Below are positions 1 through 8,900 of a stretch of DNA of 38,298 nucleotides, one piece after another. Position 1 is the stretch's first letter; every line of letters starts with the position of its first letter. Made by a program: the position numbers and the translations under genes. The stretch covers positions 1 through 38,298 of the forward strand of contig CASBPX010000052.1 in NCBI GenBank assembly GCA_949127735.1. Reading direction: 5' to 3'. Source of the stretch: Candidatus Obscuribacterales bacterium (GTDB lineage: Bacteria > Cyanobacteriota > Vampirovibrionia > Obscuribacterales > Obscuribacteraceae). Below the pieces are notes generated by a model. That model worked only from the letters and a program-made list of their open reading frames with translations, was not told the DNA's origin and searched no databases.

Positions 1-375
1 ATGCTGCTGATTGGCAGTATCACTGCGATTTTTAGCGTAATGCAGCGATTTTATTTTAGTAAAGCCGCAGAGAAATTCGCCACGAAATGAGTTCGACAAA
101 TCTACAAAAAGGTCAGGGCTCAAGGCAATCAATTGTTTGCGCAGGGCAAAGAAACCCATCTCTTTGTTGAAATCAACAAATTCATCAATCGATGGACATA
201 GGCTGAGAAGCAAAGGGCGAAGAGAACTATGGCTCCAATATGTTATTTTTGCGCCGGGATAATTTAGCCTTAAAGTAGCAGCAACAGGAGTACCTAATAC
301 AGCATCTCCTATAGCGGCTGGATGAAAGATCACTATATTGGCGAAAGATTGATTGCTTGAATCCATACTATCCAT
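1..375 (-). CDS. Glycosyltransferase family 9 (heptosyltransferase-like), N-terminal part only
   Basis: The frame is open on the minus strand from an ATG at 375 to the window edge, giving 125 residues with no stop, so the gene continues outside the window. After about 12 residues it reads IVIFHPAAIGDAVLGTPVAA followed by LRLNYPGAKITYWS. This is the usual GT9 start: a beta strand, the G-D-x-x-L-x-T-P turn, then a helix ending in YPxAxI. GT9 enzymes transfer heptose or similar sugars from nucleotide donors onto lipopolysaccharide cores, on the cytoplasmic side of the inner membrane. The start is uncertain: a second ATG lies at 366, and an AAAGG stretch just upstream is spaced better for it. The acceptor sugar cannot be inferred from this fragment. 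Confidence 0.72.
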   Translation of the reverse strand, partial: MDSMDSSNQSFANIVIFHPAAIGDAVLGTPVAATLRLNYPGAKITYWSHSSLRPLLLSLCPSIDEFVDFNKEMGFFALRKQLIALSPDLFVDLSNSFRGEFLCGFTKIKSLHYAKNRSDTANQQH

Positions 376-434
376 GGCCTTTATTGGCTACTGTTCACTA
401 GACTTATTTCAAATTTGACTTATTATTAGCAGTG

Positions 435-752
435 ATGAACCAAGATTATTATTATGTTTTAGGTTGGGAGCAACCCTCGGGCAAAGTAGCGATACTTTGT
501 CGTTCACGAGGCAATAACCCTGGGCCGGCTTACTGCTGGACAAAGCGCGAAGCCATTCAACTACGTACTCGCCTTGCTAACGATAGGCGCGGTGAGCAAA
601 ATCCATCAGCTCGTCGCATCATTCGTCAGCTTCTAGTATATAGATATCTCGTGCATCATCCACTACTGTGGAGACAGGGAGATCTTTGGGTTTACGCTGA
701 CCCCAGTGAGCTTGAGCCAGTTGAAGCCGGCGTGTCTACTCACGCTTATTGA
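435..752 (+). CDS. Hypothetical small basic protein
   Basis: An open frame of about 105 residues lies alone between the divergent glycosyltransferase and the phosphate transporter. I do not recognise a family. It is rich in Arg, Tyr and Trp (starts MNQDYYYVLGWEQPSGKVAI), has no signal peptide or membrane segment, and reads as a small soluble protein with a beta-like start and a helical middle. GTG at 432 directly precedes ATG at 435; the ATG is preferred. No strong Shine-Dalgarno sequence is visible. It does not overlap another gene, and its residue mix looks coding rather than random. Confidence 0.5.
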   Translation: MNQDYYYVLGWEQPSGKVAILCRSRGNNPGPAYCWTKREAIQLRTRLANDRRGEQNPSARRIIRQLLVYRYLVHHPLLWRQGDLWVYADPSELEPVEAGVSTHAY

Positions 753-821
753 ACTCCTTAATCCACAATTATATTTGGCCCTAATCGGGCTATAGTTCTG
801 AACGACTTTTAAGGCTGTCAT

Positions 822-845
822 TTAACGACGTTAACACGTCCTTAA
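822..845. promoter_or_regulatory. Pho-box-like dyad with three TTAAC repeats upstream of the phosphate transporter
   Basis: Three TTAAC words start at 822, 831 and 842. The block is also an inverted repeat: TTAA(822-825), GACG(827-830), a TTAACA centre, CGTC(837-840), TTAA(842-845). Cyanobacterial Pho boxes are 8-base repeats around CTTAACCT with 11-base spacing; the last two words here have that spacing. It lies 61 bases before the start codon of the PiT gene. A role in phosphate control is an inference. Confidence 0.35.
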
Positions 846-905
846 CCCTCCACCTGCTAAAACGCAAGAAATCAGTCATCAGGCTAACAAAGTAGACTTA
901 TTTAG

Positions 906-1961
906 ATGGAAACCGAAACAGTTATAGCAGTGCTGGCAATAGGCTTGGCTCTCGCCTTTGATTTTGTCAATGGCTTTCACGATACTGCCAATGCCGTAGC
1001 CACTGTTATTTACACCAAGGCTCTAAAGCCTGGTGTTGCTATCGTTATGAGCGGCATCCTCAACTTTCTTGGCGCGCTTTTAGTAGGTACTGCGGTAGCG
1101 CAGGTGATTACCAAAATTATTCCAGAATCATCAGTGACACTACCTATAGTGGTGGCGGTTCTACTGGCGGCAGTGATTTGGAACTTGATTACCTGGTGGT
1201 ATGGTATTCCGGTGAGCTCTTCTCATTGTTTGATTGGCAGCTTGTTCGGTGCAGGTATCACCGCTGCTGTGATGAAGGGCGCCGACTGGCGTGCCGGTGT
1301 TTCCTGGCATGAATTAGAAAAAGTGGTGTTGGCCCTTTTAATTTCGCCTCTTCTTGGATTTGCCGCCGGATTTTTCACAACCTGGCTGACACTTAAGATT
1401 TCAAAAGAAAAAGAGCGCGACGTTAACTCCATCAAAACTGCTGAACAACACGCACTGATGCGCTGGTTACACATTTTCTCCAGTGCTTCCGTTAGCTTTT
1501 CGCACGGCAGTAATGATGGTCAAAAAACCATGGGCCTGATCACTCTAATTTTAGCCACTCATTTTGCCGCTTATGGTTATCAAAGCAATCATGTTCCGGG
1601 CTGGGTAATGGGCTCAGCTGCTCTGGCCATTGCTCTAGGAACCATCATTGGCGGCTGGCGTGTGATACGCACCGTGGGCACCAAAATTAGTCGAGAAAAG
1701 CTCAGTCATTCACAGGGCTTTGGTGCATCCATGAGTACTGCTGTAATTATTTTATTAGCTTCGCACATCGGAGCACCCATCAGCACCACCCACACTTTGA
1801 GTTCAGCAGTAGCAGGCGGCACTATACCTGTGCACGGAAAAGATAAACTAAATCCGAAAACTATGAAGCTAATTTTGCTAGCCTGGGTATTAACACTACC
1901 GGTGGCGGCAACACTTTCAGCAATTTGCTACATCATTCTCCGATTCATTTGGCACGCGTAA
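906..1961 (+). CDS. pit: Low-affinity inorganic phosphate transporter, PiT family
   Basis: A 351-residue polytopic membrane protein with both PiT signatures: FDFVNGFHDTANAVAT at residues 18-33 and SHGSNDGQKTMG at 199-210. The internal repeat of the family is also visible as two S-x-x-H motifs, SSSH at 104-107 and STTH at 293-296. PiT proteins carry phosphate, often as a metal-phosphate complex, across the inner membrane using the proton or sodium gradient. Length is shorter than E. coli PitA (about 500) and like the compact bacterial and archaeal forms. A universal stress protein follows after 21 bases, so the two are probably cotranscribed. The TTAAC-rich dyad upstream suggests phosphate control. 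With the PPK2 gene at 22332 it could feed polyphosphate storage. Confidence 0.93.
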   Translation: METETVIAVLAIGLALAFDFVNGFHDTANAVATVIYTKALKPGVAIVMSGILNFLGALLVGTAVAQVITKIIPESSVTLPIVVAVLLAAVIWNLITWWYGIPVSSSHCLIGSLFGAGITAAVMKGADWRAGVSWHELEKVVLALLISPLLGFAAGFFTTWLTLKISKEKERDVNSIKTAEQHALMRWLHIFSSASVSFSHGSNDGQKTMGLITLILATHFAAYGYQSNHVPGWVMGSAALAIALGTIIGGWRVIRTVGTKISREKLSHSQGFGASMSTAVIILLASHIGAPISTTHTLSSAVAGGTIPVHGKDKLNPKTMKLILLAWVLTLPVAATLSAICYIILRFIWHA

Positions 1962-1982
1962 AAGAGGAGGCTGGAAAATAAA

Positions 1983-2519
1983 ATGATCATCGCAGTGGCG
2001 TTCAGCTCTCCTAAACGCAGTGCTCGCACCATCGAACTGGCAGCTCGGCAAGCTAAAGCTTTAGGGGCAGAAATTGTGCTTCTACGCATCGTGCCCGATC
2101 CTGAAAAAGTTGGCGTTGTGGCGCAGTTAATTTCGTCTGATCGTCCTCAAGACAAAGCTCAGTTGCAAATTGATATGACCGTCAAAATTTTGCAAGAGCA
2201 AGGCATTAAAGCTTCAGGCGTGGTGCGTGTCGGCGAAGTGGCGCGTGGCATTATCAAAACCTCCATTGAGTTAAATGCCAATATTCTTTATGTGGGCACC
2301 ACTAACGTGGGTGGCCGACAATTCTTCTTGATGAAGAGAGATCCGATTGTTCATTACCTTGTAGATCATTGTCCAATTACGCTCTGTTTGGTGCGGCATG
2401 ACGGTAGTGCAGCAGTTATGGGCGCAGATACAGGCAGCCACGCCATCAGCCAGGCAGTGAGCCAGGTTGAAGGCGCTGATGATGGTGAAAGCGACAGTGA
2501 ATTAGGCGATGAAGCTTAA
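1983..2519 (+). CDS. Universal stress protein (UspA) family
   Basis: A 178-residue soluble protein starting MIIAVAFSSPKRSARTIELA, the first strand and helix of the Usp fold, with GVVRVGEVARGIIKTSIELN and the NILYVGTTNVGG segment near residues 99-110, where Usp proteins carry the G-x2-G-x9-G-S/T nucleotide-binding loop. Here that loop is not clearly conserved (GGRQFFLMKRDPIVHYLVDH), so ATP binding is uncertain. The last 35 residues form an acidic, Ser-rich tail outside the domain. AGGAGG lies 12 bases before the ATG, a rather long spacing. The gene follows the phosphate transporter by 21 bases, an arrangement in which a cytosolic Usp could tune a transporter; that link is inference. Confidence 0.85.
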   Translation: MIIAVAFSSPKRSARTIELAARQAKALGAEIVLLRIVPDPEKVGVVAQLISSDRPQDKAQLQIDMTVKILQEQGIKASGVVRVGEVARGIIKTSIELNANILYVGTTNVGGRQFFLMKRDPIVHYLVDHCPITLCLVRHDGSAAVMGADTGSHAISQAVSQVEGADDGESDSELGDEA

Positions 2520-2595
2520 TTTGGCTGATAGATTTTGACAGTCTGCAGGTTCACTATCTTCACCCGGTATCGTCGAAAAAAACACTAAGAAATTT

Positions 2596-2640
2596 TACAA
2601 CCTCTAAGTTGTATTTTCCTACAACCCAACGGTTGTAAAA
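2596..2640. terminator. Nested TACAAC/GTTGTA hairpins between convergent genes
   Basis: Two small hairpins lie back to back: TACAAC-CTCTAA-GTTGTA followed by TTTT (2596-2617), and TACAACC-CAAC-GGTTGTA (2620-2637). TTTTACAACC (2593-2602) can instead pair with GGTTGTAAAA (2631-2640). This sits between the ends of the usp and dinG genes and could stop transcription from the plus side, perhaps from both. The stems are AT-rich, so strength is uncertain. Confidence 0.45.
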
Positions 2641-2678
2641 TTCCTTAGGCTTTTGGAACCGATGCCCGACAGCCAAAA

Positions 2679-4715
2679 TTAGCCCGTATAATCACGGCCA
2701 AGATCTAAAAAATCTTCCATCACACGGGAAGCCACTGTGGGCAATTCGCGAATAATTTTCATGGGCGGCAAACACTCGATAATTTTGCGGCCATAATATT
2801 TTTTGGTCAATCTTGAATCTAGAATTGCCACCAGACCGCGATCTTTTCTTGTGCGAATCAACCTTCCTACACCTTGCTTCAGTCGCATGGTGGCATGAGG
2901 CAATGCCAGATCGTTAAACCAGCTGCGGCTGGTATCTTCTTTCATTTGCTCGCAACGAGCTTCGTAAACAGGATCGTCCGGTACCTGAAAAGGAATGCGA
3001 TCGATAATTACACAACTCAATTGCTCGCCGTCAATACTGACGCCTTCCCAAAAACTTGACGTGCCGAATAAAACAGAATGAGGCGTGGCCTTAAACCATT
3101 CCACCAATTTTTGCCTGGGCATGTCGCCTTGCTTGCGGCACTCATAAGGGAGGCGCGGAGAAAGAGCCTGGAAGGCAGCATTGAGAGCCGAGCGGCTGGT
3201 AAACAAAACAAAAGCGCGCCCTTCTGTAAGTTCAACGATGCGCTCTATTTCTTCAAAAGCAGCATAAAGAAAATCGGGATGGTTAGGCTCTGGTAAATTT
3301 GGGGGCAAGTATAAAAGGGCCTGATTTTTAAAATCAAAGGGGCTTGGTACCTGGTCTTGAATGACATACCGATCGGCGCCAATAGAGCGTTTGAAAAAGT
3401 CAAACGGATCATCGCCGGCGGTAGCCAGGGTGGCTGACATCCAGACAGAATTTTCTAAACCAGCCTTATTTAATAACAAGTCGGCAATAAAGTGAGAGGG
3501 GTCAAGCGGAGCCGCCGTCACTTCAATTTTAACTTCCTGTCGCTCAGTGCGCTCGAGCCACATCACCCATTCCTGGCTTGGCGCTGCAATTAATTCCAGA
3601 CAGGTGCAGTAACCAGATATGGTGCTGATTAAACTCTTCGCTTTTAGCTGTGCCTTTTCGCGCAGCAGATCCACATCTAAAATATGTTCGAAGGTTTGAT
3701 TCTCTAACCAGTCGCGCAAAATTTTCAAAGCAATTATTAGTTCAATGGCACCTTCAACAGGCTCACGCAGTCTCATTTTAGCTGAGCGTGCCATGAGGTT
3801 GAGGCGCATAAATAATTGGCCTGAGCGGTGCTCAATATCGTTAATCAAATTATTGGGCGGGTTGACCCTTTTGACCGCTTTTCCCAATAAAATTCTGATG
3901 CCGCGATTGCTTATTGATCGGCTAAAAGCGTCGGTAGCTATATTTGGCAGATGATGCGCTTCATCAACGATTAGCAGTTGGTAGGGTGGCAATATGCTTC
4001 CACCAGATGCGGCATCAGCCAGAAGTAGTGCGTGATTGACCACAAGAATGTCAGCTCTTTCAGCCCGTTTTCTCGCCTCGAAATAAAAGCAGCTGCCAAA
4101 ACTGGGGCACTTGTTGCGCAAGCAATCATCAGAGTCAGAATTGATTTCACCCCATATGTCGTAAGGCGGCACAAAATCTAATTCTGATACATCGCCGTAA
4201 GGTGTCGTATTGACCCAATCAACAAAGTCATCATCGATGTGCTGTTCCAGAATATGATCGCGAAAGCGCCGAATGCCAAGATAATTGCCACGACCCTTAA
4301 GCAAAGCGGCGTTAATCTCGAACGGAAAGATCTCCTTGAGAATTGGGATATCTTTATTCATGTACTGCTCTTGCAAAGCAATGGTGGCAGTAGAAACCAC
4401 CACTTTCTTACCGGCTAGAAAAGCCGGAACCAGAGCGGCAAAACTCTTACCAACACCAGTACCCGCTTCGAAAATGCCTGTTTTTTTCTGAGCAAAAGCG
4501 CGCTCAATCTGGTGAGCTAAATCAAGCTGGGGATCGCGAATCTCGTAATTATCGAGACTGGCGGCCAACAGCTCAAAGACGCGCTCCACCGTAAAATCAC
4601 CGCGATTTTCGGGACACAACGGTTTCTTCTCTGGTTTAGTCGGCGAAGACTTACCAGAAAGTGACGTTGCTGAAGACGAGCTATTTGTTGCTTCGGCAGA
4701 CACTGGCAAATTCAA
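2679..4715 (-). CDS. dinG: DinG/YoaA-type ATP-dependent DNA helicase (XPD-like superfamily 2)
   Basis: A 678-residue helicase with Walker A EAGTGVGKS (83-91), VVNHALLLAD after the Fe-S region, DEAH (251-254) in LLIVDEAHHLPNIA, a GTSSFWEGVSIDG motif V and QGVGRLIR (614-621) as motif VI. DinG proteins are 5'-3' helicases that unwind R-loops and repair intermediates. The Fe-S domain is incomplete: C198, C203 and C209 are present, but the first ligand position, normally in a GRxNYLC motif, is Gly147 (GRGNYLG). A 4Fe-4S cluster may therefore be absent or differently ligated. The start is TTG at 4715, 12 bases after the LysM gene stop; no ATG is available before residue 119, and the first 35 residues are Ser/Lys-rich and may not be translated. 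Likely cotranscribed with the LysM gene. Confidence 0.9.
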   Translation of the reverse strand: MNLPVSAEATNSSSSATSLSGKSSPTKPEKKPLCPENRGDFTVERVFELLAASLDNYEIRDPQLDLAHQIERAFAQKKTGIFEAGTGVGKSFAALVPAFLAGKKVVVSTATIALQEQYMNKDIPILKEIFPFEINAALLKGRGNYLGIRRFRDHILEQHIDDDFVDWVNTTPYGDVSELDFVPPYDIWGEINSDSDDCLRNKCPSFGSCFYFEARKRAERADILVVNHALLLADAASGGSILPPYQLLIVDEAHHLPNIATDAFSRSISNRGIRILLGKAVKRVNPPNNLINDIEHRSGQLFMRLNLMARSAKMRLREPVEGAIELIIALKILRDWLENQTFEHILDVDLLREKAQLKAKSLISTISGYCTCLELIAAPSQEWVMWLERTERQEVKIEVTAAPLDPSHFIADLLLNKAGLENSVWMSATLATAGDDPFDFFKRSIGADRYVIQDQVPSPFDFKNQALLYLPPNLPEPNHPDFLYAAFEEIERIVELTEGRAFVLFTSRSALNAAFQALSPRLPYECRKQGDMPRQKLVEWFKATPHSVLFGTSSFWEGVSIDGEQLSCVIIDRIPFQVPDDPVYEARCEQMKEDTSRSWFNDLALPHATMRLKQGVGRLIRTRKDRGLVAILDSRLTKKYYGRKIIECLPPMKIIRELPTVASRVMEDFLDLGRDYTG

Positions 4716-4727
4716 TAGGGAATTCGC

Positions 4728-5462
4728 TTAGTGTACTTGAGAAGCGGCAGTAGCAGCAACTTGTGCGTTAGCTGGCGAAGCAGTCTGTGAGCAAGGTTGA
4801 TAGTTGGGCAAGTTGATGGTTTGGCCCAAGCTCAAGAAATTCACGTTCTTCAAACCATTGGCTTTGCAAATGGCATCAAGCAGTCGTGGGCTGGCCCGCT
4901 TATATTCACGAAGAGCAATAGCGGCCATAGTGTCACCGGAAGCAATCGTCACAGTCGCGTGCGCAGGCACGAGAACAGAATTAGGGTCGCTGCCCTGGGG
5001 AACAACTGCCTGGGTGGTTTGACCTGCAGCTGGGGAAGCTGAAGCCACGGCCACAGTGGCCCTACCTGGCTGTGAATTGCTCGCCATGAGACCTGACACT
5101 GCAGAGTAGCCCCAGATGCCAATCATGGAAAGCACAGCGCCGGCCATGAAGCCCATACTCAAATAGAAGCTGGGAGTGCGCTTGGGTGAATGCATGAAGT
5201 CTTGATGCACGCCGGGCCAGAGAGCTTCGAGTTCATCTGTTTTAGGCGCTGCAACTTCAGCTGTAATTCTATTGAATGAACCGGTGTCTCTCTGAGATTG
5301 CCAGTCTGATGTAGAGGCGGTGCGTTGCGCTTCTCTCTCCGCGAGTGAGCGAGTCGAGATTGACACAAACGCATCCCGGGTGGAGACATCACTGTCGCGC
5401 ACATATTCGGGGAGGCCTTCTAGTTCCAGTTTTTCTTGATCGTAGTTGAGCACAATTGTCAT
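4728..5462 (-). CDS. Single-pass membrane protein with C-terminal LysM domain
   Basis: A 244-residue protein in three parts: a polar N-terminal region (1-95), one hydrophobic segment at about 98-126 (FYLSMGFMAGAVLSMIGIWG), a Ala/Ser/Gln-rich linker, and a LysM domain at about 169-219 (VTIASGDTMAAIALREYK, then LLDAICKANGLKN and LSLGQTINLP). LysM binds peptidoglycan glycan chains, so the C-terminus should lie outside the cytoplasm with the N-terminus inside (type II topology). It could tether a cytoplasmic partner to the cell wall or sense wall state. The helicase gene follows after 12 bases; a functional link between them is not evident. The start is ATG at 5462 with a long upstream region (see the 5463-5929 entry). 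Confidence 0.8.
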   Translation of the reverse strand: MTIVLNYDQEKLELEGLPEYVRDSDVSTRDAFVSISTRSLAEREAQRTASTSDWQSQRDTGSFNRITAEVAAPKTDELEALWPGVHQDFMHSPKRTPSFYLSMGFMAGAVLSMIGIWGYSAVSGLMASNSQPGRATVAVASASPAAGQTTQAVVPQGSDPNSVLVPAHATVTIASGDTMAAIALREYKRASPRLLDAICKANGLKNVNFLSLGQTINLPNYQPCSQTASPANAQVAATAASQVH

Positions 5463-5929
5463 CTCTTACAACGCCACTGGGGGTAACCAAGGCAGCATAT
5501 TAGCCAACTTGTCACTAGAAAGTCAATTTTCTATACTTTGACCTAAAACCGAAGCCATGCAAGGGTTTGCAGACCTTCGTCAAATCTTCACAAAGCCGCA
5601 ATCGTGCCAAGACGCAGCGTTTAAGCCATATGCATTAAATAAATGACAACCTCCTCCATGTTTACAATAGTTCCGTAAGCAGCCAACACAGTGGCTTTAC
5701 GGCGATTGCGCTGACCGTTAGCCCAAGCTTGCTCAAAGAGCTACCCCTTGATAACCCAAGGCGGTACCACCGCATCGATAGGCCAAGAATGGAGGATCGG
5801 ATATAGGAAGGATCAGATCAACATTAGCAAACGCTCAGTTTTCATACAGCAATCTACTTGACTACTCTGTTTTTCTCAGATTAGCAAGCGCTTATTTTTA
5901 CTGTAATAGTCAAAATTAGCAGCAGGCTC
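5463..5929. other. 467-base region without an established gene; possible decayed ORF and long leader
   Basis: No gene can be firmly supported here. On the minus strand a frame is open from a TAG at 5741-5743 down to a TAA at 5621 and reads like real protein (LFEQAWANGQRNRR, then KATVLAAYGTIVNMEEVV). It has no good start except ATG at 5659, and the same frame upstream of the TAG also reads plausibly (AVVPPWVIKG). It may be a small gene broken by a stop, or chance. Another short minus ORF (5662-5775, 37 codons) overlaps it. A strong GGAGGAGG lies at 5651-5658 on the minus strand, 11 bases before ATG-CAT-ATG-GCT-TAA, a possible leader peptide for the LysM-dinG unit. Confidence 0.3.
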
Positions 5930-8900
5930 TTATTGTGATGAGCCACTGATATCAGTACCGCTCTCGTCTCGAACCCCATGTATTTGCTGAATAGCCTGTT
6001 TAGTGCCGGCAATGACTACAGTGGCGCGATCTGGCTTGAAAGTGGTGCGCACAAATTGGTTGACTTTATCGAGAGTCGCAGCTCGAATTCCTTGATGTAT
6101 AGAAGGAAGTGGATCGCATGAACCATCTAGCATCACCGATTCAAGAGCCGCTCGAGCTGCCAGTTGACTATTCGACATCCATCTGACCGGCAAGGCGCCT
6201 TGCAGGTAAAGTTTGACTTCAGCAAACTCTTCAGCATTTAAACCGGTGCGGCCGAATTTTTTCAGCTCGTTCTGAATAAATTTCACAGCTTGCGGCATCG
6301 CATTTGATACCAATGGTATATCTAGTGACCATACTGTCATGCCGGGCAGCGACTCAACGTCAGACGCAAGATCTTCGAGACTGAGGCTGCTGGAGAGGCT
6401 TTGCTCACCAGAAATTTTTTGCGCGAAGCGAGAAAATATGGGGTGACTGGTTAATGCACAATCGGCTAAAAGCAAGAGTGGATAGTCTGATTTTCCTAAT
6501 CCGCTATCTACCAGTCTGCCGATCGTCACCATGGTATCTTGCTTTTTGTCGATAGTCATGGAAGATTTGAGCATCCGTCTGGCATTTGGCTGCACCAGCA
6601 CTTTTTTAGCGGTACTCTTGCCTGTCCAGCCGTCGAAACTGCGCTCGGTCAGCTCTACTGCCTGATTGAGCGAAATGTCGCCCACAAAAACAATTGTGGT
6701 GGCATCAGGTCTCACGGCTTGCGAGTGAAAATCTCGCAGATCACTGTCTTTCAAATTTCCAACAAAGCGAGCCTTGTCCATTGGTTCAAGCGGATAGAAA
6801 CTTGTATTAGGCGCAATCAGACTTTGCATTAGAGCGCGTTTAACCCTGGCTCTAACGGTATCCTCGGATTTCTTGACCTTATCAATGACCAGTTGTTTAG
6901 CGCGTTCCACGTCGCTGTCTTTTAGAAGTGGATCTCGCAGCTGACTGGCTAAAATGCCAAGGATACTTCCGGTATCACGAGTGAGACAGCGACTCTGGAA
7001 GCTAATCCACTGCGGACCTGAATCAAATTTGATCATGGCCGAGGGTTCGAGTCCTAAATCGTCTTGCAAGTTCACTGCCGATTGACGGCTAAATTTAGTT
7101 GAGCCATCAATCATCAGTTGCGCCAGTACTGCGGCGGCGCCGCGTTTCCCGGTAGGCTCGTAAGCCTCGCCTGCTTTAACGGCCCCGACAATCTGCACCG
7201 ATGGGCTGAGCTTGGTTTCAAGAACGGCCACGGTGATACCGTTTTTCAAAGTCGCCTTTTTTAAACAAGGATTCGAAGATAGATTCGAAGAAGAAGAACT
7301 CCTGACTGTTGTCTTGCTAATCGGTTCGATACTTGTTCCAAATGGCGCACTTCCACCAACGGTTTGGGCATCGTCAGTCTTGTAAGCACAAGCATGAACA
7401 CCAAATCTTGTGAAAATATCTGCGGCATTAGTGCATGCGGTTTTGGGACTGGTGACCGACTTGGGCTTTTTCAAATCTTTCAATTTGTCTGCCGGCTTTT
7501 TCCCGTCTTTTTTGTCCAGGTCTTTATCGGCTTCTTTTTTATCTTTGCTTTTCTTGTCTGCGCTATGTTCTTTAGCGTCGACAGAATCTTTATCTTTATT
7601 AATTAGTTTTGGCGCAACCGGCTTGTTGGTAGAACCGCTGAGCACGCCAACGTATCTGTTTTCACGAGCAAAATAACGTTTGGCCACTCGTTGAATGTCG
7701 GCCGACGAGACTGCTCTTATTTTTGTAAACCAGGTATAAGCACCTTTCCAGCTATCAATTGATTCTGAATAACCTAAATGGAAGGCAGTGCGATATGGCC
7801 CGTCACGTTCAGACAATAAAAAGAATTCTGCATGATTACGCGCCCGTCGCAACTCTGCCTCGGGCACAGGATTTGTGCGCAACTGTTCCATTACTGCTTC
7901 AAAAGATTCAATCATTTTGTGAGCACTGGTGCCAGGTGTCGAAACCAGATTGACTGTGAATAAGCCCGGATCTCGTTTGACTTCAAATGTACATTTAGCG
8001 CTGCTGCAAACTTTGGCATCAACCATTTTACTTTTAAGCCGACCGCTGACGCCGGAAGCCAGCAGTTTTTCCAGCACAGCCAGGGCCGGTGCATCTGCAT
8101 TAACAAAGTCGCAGGTGTGGTACGCCATCGCCACCACATCTGAATTGCCACCATGTTTCAAATAAACGCGTCGCTCAGCAATTTGTTGCGGCTCGACTAC
8201 ACGCACTGCTTTTGATGGCTCAGCTTTTGGCAACGGTGCAAAGTATTTATTGATCTGCTCCGTTACCACGGCACTGTTGAAATCGCCCACCACCACCAGT
8301 GTGGCATTGCCCGGTTGATAATATTCGCGATAATGTCGTTTGACGTCGTCAACCGTTAATTTGTGTACGTCATTAGACCAGCCGATCGTCGGATTACGAT
8401 ATGGGTGCTGTAGAAATGCCGCCGAACGTACTTCTTTATTGAGTAAATTGACCGGATCTTTCGCTTCTTGGCCCAGCTCTTTTTCTACTCGCTTAATTTC
8501 GGCTTGCACATCTTCAGCAGTAAAAGTAGCTGCGTGCATGCGTTCAGCTTCAATTTGCAAAGTCAGAGGCAATTTACTGGGGCTGACAGTCTCAAAAAAA
8601 ACTGTAAAGTCATCGCTGGTAAAGCCGTTGAACATGCCGCCATTGCGAGCGATGGTGGCACCCATTTCGCCTTTGCGAAAACGTCCGACTTTTTCAAAGA
8701 GTAAATGTTCAACCAGATGGCTGAGGCCAGTCTCGCCTATATTTTCATTGCGCGATCCGACTTTATAAAAAACCATACTGCTGGCTACAGGAAACGAGTG
8801 CTCTTCGAGAAGCAGCACTTTAAGACCATTAGCAAGCACGGTTTCTTGCACGGCTTTTTCACTGATAGCTGCCGAATTACTCTCGCTGGCGGCAATTGCA

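Noticed and set aside
1-90. Plus-strand ORF of 29 codons at the window start
   Set aside because: It lies opposite the GT9 glycosyltransferase start, which has a recognisable family motif.
5755-5775. T-box-like GGTGGTACCGC on the minus strand before the LysM gene
   Set aside because: It is a short self-complementary palindrome (GCGGT/ACCGC). No stem I specifier, no T run and no aminoacyl or amino-acid gene follows.
8340-8768. Plus-strand ORF of 142 codons inside the M16 gene
   Set aside because: Ser/Arg/Leu-rich shadow of the conserved zinc-site region of the peptidase on the other strand.
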